Position numbers and translations under genes: made by a program. Positions 1 through 6,996 of a stretch of 59,578 bases of DNA are shown here, in pieces. Below the pieces are notes generated by a model, which saw nothing but the letters and a program-made list of their open reading frames with translations, was not told the DNA's origin and searched no databases. The stretch is from Proteobacteria bacterium UBA2363 (lineage in GTDB: Bacteria; Pseudomonadota; Gammaproteobacteria; Xanthomonadales; UBA2363), in the NCBI GenBank assembly GCA_002344355.1, contig DDTN01000003.1, positions 1-59,578 of the forward strand. Reading direction: 5' to 3'. The number at the start of each line of letters is the position of its first letter. The first letter of the stretch is position 1.

Positions 1-46
1 ACTTCTCCCCTCCCCCGCCTGCGGGGGAGGGGCCGGGGGAGAGGGC
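1..46. repeat. Dispersed GC-rich palindromic element, copy 1
   Basis: A C-rich arm followed by a G-rich arm (CTCCCCCGCC facing GGGGGAGGGG) forms a strong hairpin, then GCCGGGGGAGAGGGC follows. Closely similar sequence recurs at 98-135, 9687-9740, 9956-9998 and 54210-54262, always between genes. It resembles the short intergenic REP-like repeats common in Xanthomonadales. No coding capacity is apparent. Confidence 0.7.
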
Positions 47-97
47 AGCCCCGGCCAGCGCGCGCCGCTGGGCGGGCGGATCATGGCCAGCCCCGGC

Positions 98-135
98 CCT
101 CTCCCCCGGCCCCTCTCCCAGAGGGAGAGGGGAGC
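98..135. repeat. Dispersed GC-rich palindromic element, copy 2 (inverted)
   Basis: CCCTCTCCCCCGGCCCCTC is the reverse complement of the 3' part of the copy at 1-46, so the two face each other. The rest of 136-247 shows no recognisable feature before the promoter of the DUF3297 gene. Confidence 0.6.
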
Positions 136-247
136 AGAGCGCGCTCCGCTCACCGGGCGCCGGATCCTGGCGCACGGGTTGGTTCCGCGCGCCGGCGCGC
201 CAGCGTCGTCTGCCGTGCGCCGTTTCACGGCGTCGCGTGCCGCCGCC

Positions 248-253
248 TACAAT
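248..253 (+). promoter_or_regulatory. -10 box of the DUF3297 gene
   Basis: TACAAT is an excellent sigma-70 -10 hexamer standing out in GC-rich sequence, 30 bases before the chosen ATG at 284. No clear -35 is visible. The predicted start is near 260, giving a short leader. Confidence 0.55.
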
Positions 254-283
254 GGCGGGCCGTTCCACCAGCCCAGGCCCGCC

Positions 284-595
284 ATGACCGACGCCCTGCC
301 CGACCGCCTCGCCGTCGACCCCGCCAGCCGCTTCCACGACGCCGACCTGCTGCAGCGGGGCATCGGCATCCGCTTCAACGGCAAGGAGCGCCTGGACGTC
401 GAGGAGTACTGCGTCAGCGAGGGCTGGATCAAGGTCGCCCACGGCCGCGCCAGGGACCGCCGCGGCCGGCCCATGCTGCTGATGCTGCGCGGCACGGTCG
501 AGCCCTACCTGCTGCCCATCGAGGCCGATGACGATGCCGGGGACGCGGCGGGTGCGACCGACGGCCCGGCCGACGGCGCCGCCGCAGCGGACTGA
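284..595 (+). CDS. DUF3297 family protein
   Basis: A 103-residue protein beginning MTDALPDRLAVDP. The family core is clear: RGIGIRFNGKERLDVEEYCVSEGW followed by VAHGRARDRRGRP and a GTVEPYL end, i.e. the small DUF3297 family found widely in proteobacteria, whose function I do not know. The C-terminal 25 residues are a low-complexity Asp/Ala/Gly tail beyond the usual family end. The frame stays open upstream to 83, but that part translates repeat sequence and has no homology, so I chose the ATG at 284, which lies downstream of the TACAAT promoter. No signal peptide or membrane segment is seen; cytoplasmic. Confidence 0.85.
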   Translation: MTDALPDRLAVDPASRFHDADLLQRGIGIRFNGKERLDVEEYCVSEGWIKVAHGRARDRRGRPMLLMLRGTVEPYLLPIEADDDAGDAAGATDGPADGAAAAD

Positions 596-646
596 GCGCC
601 GCCGGACCGTCCCCGGCGCGCCGCGCGACCCGCGCGCCGCGCGCCC

Positions 647-2164
647 TCAGTCCTCGAAGTCGTTGGCGAACAGGCCGTCCTCCTCGTACACCCACACCTG
701 GCCGACCCGGCCGCCCAGCGGCGTGCCCACGTAGGGATACCCGACCGCCAGCCGGCGTGCGCCGAAGTCGACGCTGCTGCCGAACCGGCCCTGGTCGCGG
801 TTGTTGCCGGTCAGCACCGCGCCCGGGCGCAGCTCGCCCTGGCTGTCGCCCCAGCTCACGCCCCAGCCGCCGTCGCCGGCGCGGCGCAGCTCGACCAGGC
901 CGATGTCCTCGGCCTGCCCTGCGGGAATCGTGGCCCGCCAGCCGTCGGTGCGCGGTGCGGCCACCGCCACCAGGTTGTCGTGACCGATCGCGACCGCCGC
1001 GCCGAACTCCATGCCGGGCTGCTCGCCGGGCGGGTTGCCGCCGGCGTTGATGGCGCCGCCGCCCTCCTGCAGCGTCCAGGTACCCGATACGCGCTGGTAG
1101 CGGGTGACGGTGCCGCAGCGCGGCACGTTGCCGCAATCGAAGGTCAGGCCGCCGCGCGCGCCGATCACGAGCTGGCTGGACGTCATCGCCAGGCCGCTGC
1201 CGAACCAAGTCAGCGCGAACTGGCTGGGTGCCGGGCCGGTGAGCGCGGCGGTCTGGGTCCAGCCCGTGCCTTCGAACACGTAGACCGAGCCGCCGGCCAG
1301 GGCCGGGCCGTGCGTGCGATAGGGCGCGGCCACCGCCAGACGCTGCGTGCAGATGCCCAGCGCGCAGCCCCGGTACAGCGCGACGCGCTCGCCGAAACGG
1401 TCGCCGGCGACGCTCTCGGCGGCGGCGAAGCGGCCGAGCAGGCTCAGGCTGAGATTCTCCCAGCCGTACACCATGACCTCGCCCCGGTCGGACAGCCGGC
1501 CCGGGCAGCCGACCGCGATCCGGGTGCTGTCGGAGGCGGCGTCGTGGGCGACATCGACCGAGGTGCCGCAGCGCGCCTGGGCGCCGTAGTGGGCGCTCAC
1601 CGCCGTCCAGAACCACGTCGGTCCGGACAGCCGGTACATCAGCATCCGGCCCTGCGGGTCGCTGCTGGCCTGGGGCGTGGCGCCGGGACAGCCGATCACC
1701 AGGATCGGCACGCGCAAGGCCACGCTGGTGCCGCATTCGGGTGAAGGACCGTGGTTGGGCAGGGTGATGCGCTGGCGCAACTGCCAGCCGCCATCGCGCT
1801 GGAACATGAACACGGCGCCGTGGCGATTGAGGCCGTGGGTCGCGCCGCCGTCGACCATGGCCCCCGGCGCGCCCACCGCCAGCCAGTCGCCGTCGACGGC
1901 GACGCTGGCGCCGAACGCCGGACCGTCGGCCGCGGTCTGTGCGGGCAGGCCGTCGTAGTCGCCGGCCAGTACTGCGGTGCGGACCAGCCCGTGGCCCGGC
2001 GTGCCGCCGCGGCCGTGCGCCGCCTCGTGTTCTGTGATCTGGTCATGGATGGCCCGCCACTCGGCGGCCTCGAGCGGCGCCGCGGGTCGGGCTGCGAAAG
2101 CCGGCAGCAGCAGGCCCAGGGCCAGCAGCGCGGCAGGGCGGAATCGGGACAGGTTTCGGTGCAT
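647..2164 (-). CDS. Secreted FG-GAP repeat protein, paralogue 1
   Basis: A 505-residue exported protein. The signal peptide is at residues 1-25 (MHRNLSRFRPAALLALGLLL). The mature part is built of FG-GAP/integrin-alpha-like propeller blades with recurring units such as FGASVAVDGDWLAVGAPG, CGTSVDVAHD and FGAAVAIGHDNLVAVAAP. It ends in GLFANDFED, the short C-terminal tail shared with neighbouring secreted proteins. The start at 2164 has a GGAGG site 6 bases upstream; the frame is open further up but without homology. The core LVRTAVLAGDYDGLPAQ is nearly identical to that of the gene at 2414-3952, so the two are tandem duplicates. The ligand is unknown; surface or extracellular binding is an inference from the fold. 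Confidence 0.85.
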   Translation of the reverse strand: MHRNLSRFRPAALLALGLLLPAFAARPAAPLEAAEWRAIHDQITEHEAAHGRGGTPGHGLVRTAVLAGDYDGLPAQTAADGPAFGASVAVDGDWLAVGAPGAMVDGGATHGLNRHGAVFMFQRDGGWQLRQRITLPNHGPSPECGTSVALRVPILVIGCPGATPQASSDPQGRMLMYRLSGPTWFWTAVSAHYGAQARCGTSVDVAHDAASDSTRIAVGCPGRLSDRGEVMVYGWENLSLSLLGRFAAAESVAGDRFGERVALYRGCALGICTQRLAVAAPYRTHGPALAGGSVYVFEGTGWTQTAALTGPAPSQFALTWFGSGLAMTSSQLVIGARGGLTFDCGNVPRCGTVTRYQRVSGTWTLQEGGGAINAGGNPPGEQPGMEFGAAVAIGHDNLVAVAAPRTDGWRATIPAGQAEDIGLVELRRAGDGGWGVSWGDSQGELRPGAVLTGNNRDQGRFGSSVDFGARRLAVGYPYVGTPLGGRVGQVWVYEEDGLFANDFED

Positions 2165-2210
2165 TGCGTTCCTCCAGGGGAAGCGACGTGTCTGCCACGT
2201 CGGGAGCGAG

Positions 2211-2236
2211 AACCGGCGAAGCGCCGGCAAGGGCAC
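2211..2236 (-). promoter_or_regulatory. Shared 26-bp upstream element, copy 1
   Basis: Read on the minus strand: GTGCCCTTGC, 10 bases, CCGGTT, ending 46 bases before the ATG of the FG-GAP gene at 2164. The same arrangement GTGC-NN-TT-S-C, 10 bases, CCGGTT precedes the genes starting at 3952, 6240 and 11554. It could be a promoter for an alternative sigma factor (GTGC and CCGGTT are 16 bases apart) or an operator. Confidence 0.6.
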
Positions 2237-2413
2237 GCCGGCACGCGCGGTTGCATCGGTTGCCGCCGCCGCCCGCGGGCAGTGGACCGGCTCGGGTCGC
2301 CGCAGCCCTTCGCGCGGCGATCGCGCGCGGCCGCCGCGGCCGGCGCCGGAATGGCCATCGCCACGACCCGTCGGCCCGGACCGACGCCGCACCGGCGCGC
2401 GGCCTGCCCGGGG

Positions 2414-3952
2414 CTACTGGAAGCCGTCCGCGAACAGCCGGTCGTCCTCGTAGATCCAGACCTGGCCGCGGCGGCCGGTGATCGCCGTGCCGCTGCGCGG
2501 GTAGCCGATCGCCAGCGTCGTGCCGCTGAAGTCCAGGGCGCTGCCGAAGCGGCCGCCGGCGAGGGCCAGGCCGGACAGCGCGCCGGGCCGCAGCTCGGCC
2601 TGCCAGGACGCGGCGCCGAGGCCGGGCGTGCCGTCGTCGTTGCGGCGCAGCTCGACCATGCCGACGTCGGCGGCGGTGCCCGGCGGCAGGGTCAGGGTCG
2701 CGCTGTCGGCGCGCGGTCCGGCGACCGCGATCAGGCCATCGGGGGCGATCGCCAGGGCGCTGCCGAAGGCCATCTCCGGCTGCGGTCCCGGCGGCTGGCC
2801 GCCGGCGTTGACCGGGCCGCTGCCGTCCTGCACCGCCCACACTCCGCCGACCCGCGCGTAGCGGGTCGCCTTGCCGCAGGTGACCACGCCGCAGGCGCTG
2901 CTGACCCCGCCCAGCGAGCCGACCGCGAGCTGGTCGGCGTGGACCGCCACCGCGGTGCCGAAGCGCTCGCCGCTCTGCAGGCCGGTGATGCTGGCCGCCT
3001 GGGTCGCCCAGGATGAGCCCTCGAAGACGTAGACCCGGCCGGCGAGGGGATTGAGGTCGTCGAGCTTGTCCGGGGCGCCGACCGCCAGGCGCTGGAACAG
3101 GCCGCCGGTCAGCGGCCGGTACACCGACACGCTGGCGCCGAAGCGGTCGTTGCCGGCGCCGTCGCTGGCGGTGACGAAGGCCGGTGCGCCCCAGGCCCCG
3201 GCCAGGCCGTCGAACTGGTGGGTGTTGACGCGGCCGCGGCTGCCGTTCCAGCCCGGGCAGCCGATCGCCGCCTCGGCGATGCCGTTGATGCCGCTGGCGC
3301 TGACCGCGACCGCGGCGCCGCACTGCGCGCCGGCGCTGCTGCTGGCGTTGATCGGGATCGGCTGCCACTGTTCGTCGAGGTCGCGGCGCCAGGCCAGGTA
3401 GGTGCCATGGCCGCTGCCCGGCTGCGCCGCCACGCCGGCACCGGGACAGCCGACCAGCAGGTTGCGGCCGCGCAGGGCCACGGCTTGGCCGCAGCGCGGC
3501 GCCGCGCCGAACTGCGCGGGCGTCAGCCGCAGCGCCGGTTGCCAGGTGTCGTCGATCCGCTGGAACAGGAACACCGCGCCGGCCGGCTTGGCGCCGCCGA
3601 AGGCGCCGCCGTGGTCGACCTGGGTGCCGGGCGCGCCGACCGCCAGCCAGTCGCCATCGATGGCCAGCGCCTGGCCGAACTCGGGGCCGTCGCCGCTGCC
3701 CTGCGCGGGCAGGCCGTCGTAGCTGCCGGCGACCACGGCGGTGCGCACCAGGGCCGGCACGGCGAGGCCGGCCAGGGCGAGCGCGCTGCCGTCCTCCGTG
3801 GCGTGGCCGGCGGGGTCCCGCCCGCCGATGCCGGGCGGCTCGGCGGTCCGGGCGGCCGAGCCGACCAGGGCGTCGTGCGCGCGCGCGCCGCCGGCGAGCG
3901 CCGGCACGAGGCCCGCCAGCAGGGCCGTTCGGAGGGTGACTGCATGTCGCAT
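2414..3952 (-). CDS. Secreted FG-GAP repeat protein, paralogue 2
   Basis: A 512-residue exported protein. The signal peptide is at residues 1-25 (MRHAVTLRTALLAGLVPALA, cleavage after GGARA plausible). FG-GAP blades recur throughout (FGQALAIDGDWLAVGAPG, CGQAVALRGRNLLVGCPGAG, FGTAVAVHADQLAVGSLGG, FGSALAIAPDGLIAVAGP). It ends DRLFADGFQ. GGGAG lies upstream of the ATG at a workable distance. Paired cysteines inside blades (for example SACGVVTCGK) suggest disulphides in an oxidising compartment. It lies 249 bp upstream of, and in the same orientation as, its paralogue at 647-2164, but each has its own copy of the 26-bp upstream element, so they are probably separate transcription units. Function unknown beyond the propeller fold. 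Confidence 0.85.
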   Translation of the reverse strand: MRHAVTLRTALLAGLVPALAGGARAHDALVGSAARTAEPPGIGGRDPAGHATEDGSALALAGLAVPALVRTAVVAGSYDGLPAQGSGDGPEFGQALAIDGDWLAVGAPGTQVDHGGAFGGAKPAGAVFLFQRIDDTWQPALRLTPAQFGAAPRCGQAVALRGRNLLVGCPGAGVAAQPGSGHGTYLAWRRDLDEQWQPIPINASSSAGAQCGAAVAVSASGINGIAEAAIGCPGWNGSRGRVNTHQFDGLAGAWGAPAFVTASDGAGNDRFGASVSVYRPLTGGLFQRLAVGAPDKLDDLNPLAGRVYVFEGSSWATQAASITGLQSGERFGTAVAVHADQLAVGSLGGVSSACGVVTCGKATRYARVGGVWAVQDGSGPVNAGGQPPGPQPEMAFGSALAIAPDGLIAVAGPRADSATLTLPPGTAADVGMVELRRNDDGTPGLGAASWQAELRPGALSGLALAGGRFGSALDFSGTTLAIGYPRSGTAITGRRGQVWIYEDDRLFADGFQ

Positions 3953-3985
3953 GGGCTGCTCCCAGGTCTGGATGTCGACGCTTTC

Positions 3986-4011
3986 AACCGGCCGACCGGC
4001 GGGAATGGCAC
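3986..4011 (-). promoter_or_regulatory. Shared 26-bp upstream element, copy 2
   Basis: Minus strand: GTGCCATTCC, 10 bases, CCGGTT, ending 33 bases before the ATG at 3952. Same half-sites and the same 10-base spacer as the other three copies. Confidence 0.6.
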
Positions 4012-4210
4012 GGCCGGCACGGCGATCGGTTTGCGGGCGCCGTCGGCGCCGCTGCCGCCCACCGCCTGGCGGACCCGGACCGCACGCCGATCCGGCCGGC
4101 CGCGCGGTCGCCCGCGGCGGTCGCGAAGGGCGGCGCCCGCACCTGCGCCGGCGTGCATCCGCGCGGTGCGCGCCGGCGCGTTCTTGCGCCGGCGTCGTGA
4201 CCGTGCCGAC

Positions 4211-4705
4211 TCAGTCCGCAGCGAGGTCGACCACCGGCAGGTCGAGGCGCAGCGAGGCCTGCCAGGCGCGTCCGCCGTCTTCGGGGCCGGCCTGCCAGTC
4301 GCCGCGCAGGCGATCGTCGACGACCTGCAGGGAGGCGCCCTCAGGGCGGACCACGACCAGGCCGCCGAAGGCCAGCCGCTCGATCGCCGGCGCCGGGCGG
4401 GCGTCGTCCAGGTGCAGCACCAGGCGGGCGGCGTCGAACGGCAGGCCGGCCTCGATGTTGCCGAGCGGGTTGCGCTTGCCGCGGCCGCGTTCGGGATCGG
4501 GCGCGGCCTGCGCCAGCAGCACCACCAGGCGCGGCTGGCCGCCGGCCTCGGGGTCGCGGAAGCGCAGCGCGACGCCGTGGTCGAGCTGGGCGCGCTGGCC
4601 GCCGTGCGCGAACCAGCCCTGGACCTCGGTCGCGATCGCGACCCGGCCATGGCTCAGTGCGAGCAGGACGGCGAGCAGGGCGGGAACGGGGAGGATGGGG
4701 CGCAT
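4211..4705 (-). CDS. Small secreted protein of unknown function
   Basis: A 164-residue protein with a signal peptide (MRPILPVPALLAVLLALSHG, residues 1-25). I do not recognise the family. The mature part (EVQGWFAHGGQRAQLDHG onward) is rich in beta-prone hydrophobic/charged alternation and lacks cysteine. A GGAGA site precedes the ATG. It begins 41 bp after the stop of the delta-60 protein gene on the same strand with no promoter visible between them, so the two are probably one operon and may act together. It lacks the LFADGF-type tail and ends LPVVDLAAD. Confidence 0.75.
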   Translation of the reverse strand: MRPILPVPALLAVLLALSHGRVAIATEVQGWFAHGGQRAQLDHGVALRFRDPEAGGQPRLVVLLAQAAPDPERGRGKRNPLGNIEAGLPFDAARLVLHLDDARPAPAIERLAFGGLVVVRPEGASLQVVDDRLRGDWQAGPEDGGRAWQASLRLDLPVVDLAAD

Positions 4706-4746
4706 GGTCGTCTCCGGGGTCGGTGGCGGGGGCGGCTCGGGCGTGC

Positions 4747-6240
4747 TCACTGCGGCTGCAGGCCGTTGCCGAAGATCCGGTCGCGGGCCAGGCCGAGCAG
4801 CACCCAGCGCCGCTTGCCGGCCAGGCCGGGCTGGACGAAGTCGTTTGGGAAGCGCACCCAGCCGGCGGCGATGACGCGGCCTGCGCCGTTGCCGGCGACC
4901 GCGGCCAGCACGGTCTCGCGGTCGGCGACGCCCTGGAACAGGAAGGGCAGCTCGCGGTGGTCGCGCAGCGTGCCGTCGCCGGCATCGACGATGGCGCTCA
5001 TGCCGTGGGTCTGGACCGTGCAGGGCGGCTGTGCGCACGCGGTGGCGCTGCCGACGATGGCCAGCCGGCCATCGGCCGGCGACAGCACGGCGGCGCGCGC
5101 GGTATCGGTGCGGGCGAGCGGGCAGTCGGGGTGGCCGGCGTCCAGGCCGCTGCCGCCGAACAGCAGCCGGCCGCCGCTGCCGAACGCGCCGTCCAGGCCA
5201 CCGCCGTGGCCCAGCCGGGCGACCCCGATCCCGGGCCGGCAGGACCGGGAGACATTGCCGACCAGGTAGACGCGATCGTCGGGGACGGCGGCCGAGCCGA
5301 CGTTCTGCACGGCCAGCGCCACCAGGATGTCCTCGTTGCCCGAGCCGGGCTCGTCGAAGCCGACCACGGCCATGCCGAGCGCCCCGAAGCCGCCGCTGTC
5401 GGGTTGCAGGCCGGCGTCCAGGCGGGCGACGAAGAAGTCGCGCGACGGCGCCCCGCCCCAGAGGAAGGTGCCGGCCACGTACAGCCGCGGCGGCGCGCCG
5501 ATGCTGCCGCCGGCGCTGGCGATCGCGGTCACCTGGCAGTCCTGGCTGCCGGTGCACACGCCGACCGCGGGAAGCTGCACCGGCCCGTCGACGCTGAACG
5601 CACCCGCGGCATCCAGGGTGTAACGACGCAGCGCGATGCGGCCGATGCCGCCCTGGCGCAGGGTGCCGGCGACCACCAGGCGGGTGCCGACGCTGCCGTG
5701 GTCGACGATGGTCAGCCCGGCACCGCTGAAGTCGGCTGCGCCCTGCAGGGCGACCGAGGTCTGCAGCAGGCCGCCGCTGGCGAGATCGAAGGCGTGCAGG
5801 ACCACCATGCGCTGCCCGGGCGAGGCGCCGACGGCATCGGCGAGCACGAACAGCCGGTCGCCCCAGCGCCGCAGGGCGGCGACATCGGTGTACACCGCGC
5901 CGGGATCGTCGGGCCAGTCGAGGGTGTGCCAGGGGCCGGACACCGACTGGCCGAGCGCGTCGTAGCGGCTCAGGCCGACATTGTTGGCGTCGGTGCTGAA
6001 CAGGGCGCTGGCCGGGGTCCGGCCGGCGGCGATGACCTCGCCGTTGACCAGGCGGATCACCTGCTGGGCCCAGGCCGAGCCGTTCTGGGGTCCCTGGCCG
6101 CGGGCATCGAGCTTGTACATGCCGGACCAGAACACCGGATCGGCGACGTAGGGATCCTGGTCCAGGGGCCGGGCCAGGGCGGTTGCCGCCGAGGCGAGCA
6201 GGGCGGCGATCATCGGCAGGGTGCACAGGCGGGCGGGCAT
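4747..6240 (-). CDS. Secreted delta-60-repeat beta-propeller protein
   Basis: A 497-residue exported protein. The signal peptide is at residues 1-24 (MPARLCTLPMIAALLASAAT). At least one good delta-60 repeat is visible: VARLGHGGGLDGAFGSGGRL followed by LSPADGRLAIVGSA, and similar blades recur (RLYVAGTFLWGG, RLVVAGTLRQGG). It ends DRIFGNGLQPQ, a divergent form of the LFADGF tail. The start at 6240 has only a weak ribosome site; a second Met ten codons on would still leave a signal peptide. The gene is divergent from the ECF sigma gene at 6408, with the 26-bp element and an inverted repeat between them. The downstream gene at 4705 is probably co-transcribed. Function unknown. Confidence 0.8.
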   Translation of the reverse strand: MPARLCTLPMIAALLASAATALARPLDQDPYVADPVFWSGMYKLDARGQGPQNGSAWAQQVIRLVNGEVIAAGRTPASALFSTDANNVGLSRYDALGQSVSGPWHTLDWPDDPGAVYTDVAALRRWGDRLFVLADAVGASPGQRMVVLHAFDLASGGLLQTSVALQGAADFSGAGLTIVDHGSVGTRLVVAGTLRQGGIGRIALRRYTLDAAGAFSVDGPVQLPAVGVCTGSQDCQVTAIASAGGSIGAPPRLYVAGTFLWGGAPSRDFFVARLDAGLQPDSGGFGALGMAVVGFDEPGSGNEDILVALAVQNVGSAAVPDDRVYLVGNVSRSCRPGIGVARLGHGGGLDGAFGSGGRLLFGGSGLDAGHPDCPLARTDTARAAVLSPADGRLAIVGSATACAQPPCTVQTHGMSAIVDAGDGTLRDHRELPFLFQGVADRETVLAAVAGNGAGRVIAAGWVRFPNDFVQPGLAGKRRWVLLGLARDRIFGNGLQPQ

Positions 6241-6271
6241 GCGGGATGTTCCGGTGGGACCTGCGCTGGCC

Positions 6272-6297
6272 AACCGGCCCTGTGACGGGAACCGCAC
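6272..6297 (-). promoter_or_regulatory. Shared 26-bp upstream element, copy 3
   Basis: Minus strand: GTGCGGTTCC (6297-6288), 10 bases, CCGGTT (6277-6272), ending 31 bases before the ATG at 6240. Both half-sites are identical to those of the copy at 11591-11616, including the following GG. Confidence 0.65.
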
Positions 6298-6321
6298 GCC
6301 GCCGGTGTCGCGTGCGGTTCC
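6288..6321. promoter_or_regulatory. Inverted repeat between divergent delta-60 and ECF sigma genes
   Basis: GGAACCGCACG at 6288-6298 is mirrored by CGTGCGGTTCC at 6311-6321, 11-bp perfect arms with a 12-bp centre. The left arm is the GTGCGGTTCC half of the shared element read toward 6240. The right arm reads toward the ECF gene and is followed 10 bases later by GCCGTT, an imperfect CCGGTT. It could be back-to-back promoters or an operator for a dimer. Confidence 0.5.
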
Positions 6322-6394
6322 GGCCCTGGCGGCCGTTGTCGCGGGCATGGAGGCAGGACGCGGGGCGAACGTGGCCGCATCGGCCGGCGGCGGT

Positions 6395-6400
6395 TACCAT
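6395..6400 (+). promoter_or_regulatory. -10 box of the ECF sigma gene (leaderless)
   Basis: TACCAT sits 7 bases before the ATG at 6408, so transcription would begin at or next to the A of the start codon. No purine-rich ribosome site fits in between, consistent with a leaderless mRNA. Confidence 0.5.
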
Positions 6401-6407
6401 CGCCGGC

Positions 6408-6980
6408 ATGGACCAGCCGGCCGCGCTCGAGTCGACGGCGACCTTGCTGGCGCGGGTACGCGAGGGCGATGCCGGCGCCCGCGACCGCCTGTGCGGCCAG
6501 TACCTGCCGATCCTGATGCGCTGGGCGCACGGCCGGCTGCCGCCGGTGGCGCGCGACCTGGCCGAGACCGCCGACCTGGTGCAGGTCACCCTGGTCAAGG
6601 CGCTGAACGCGGTCGACCGCTTCCAGCCCCGCCACGAGGGCGCGTTCCTGGCCTACCTGCGCACCGCCCTGATGAACGTGGTGCGCAGCGAGATCGAACG
6701 CAGCCTGCGTCGCGGCCGGCAGGTCGACACCGACCAGATCGACCTGGCGGCGCGCGATTCGCTGCTGGCCGCGCAGGTCGGCCCGGAGCTGCTGTGCGAC
6801 TACGAACGCGCGCTCGCCGAGCTCAGCCCGGACTGGCGCGAGGCGGTGATCCTGCGCATGGAGTTCGGCTTCAGCTTCGAGGAGATCGCCGCGGCGATGG
6901 CGCGGCCCTCGGCGAACGCCGCGCGCATGCTGGTGCACCGGGCGATGGCGGCGCTCAGCGAGCGCCTGGGCAGCGGCTGA
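6408..6980 (+). CDS. ECF-family RNA polymerase sigma factor
   Basis: A 190-residue sigma-70-family regulator. Region 2 spans about residues 20-100 (DRLCGQYLPILMRWAHGRLP, then DLVQVTLVKALNAVDRFQP) and region 4 about 132-186, with the helix-turn-helix in LSPDWREAVILRMEFGFSF and EEIAAAM. There is no region 3, as expected for ECF factors. The frame is open back to 6183 but only the part from MDQPAALEST has homology, and the TACCAT box just upstream supports this start. No anti-sigma gene adjoins. Instead a Ser/Thr kinase-TPR gene starts 16 bp after its stop, an arrangement in which phosphorylation may control the sigma factor (inference). Likely targets are the neighbouring secreted-protein genes. 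Confidence 0.9.
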   Translation: MDQPAALESTATLLARVREGDAGARDRLCGQYLPILMRWAHGRLPPVARDLAETADLVQVTLVKALNAVDRFQPRHEGAFLAYLRTALMNVVRSEIERSLRRGRQVDTDQIDLAARDSLLAAQVGPELLCDYERALAELSPDWREAVILRMEFGFSFEEIAAAMARPSANAARMLVHRAMAALSERLGSG

Positions 6981-6996
6981 ACCGGGGCCGGCGGCG

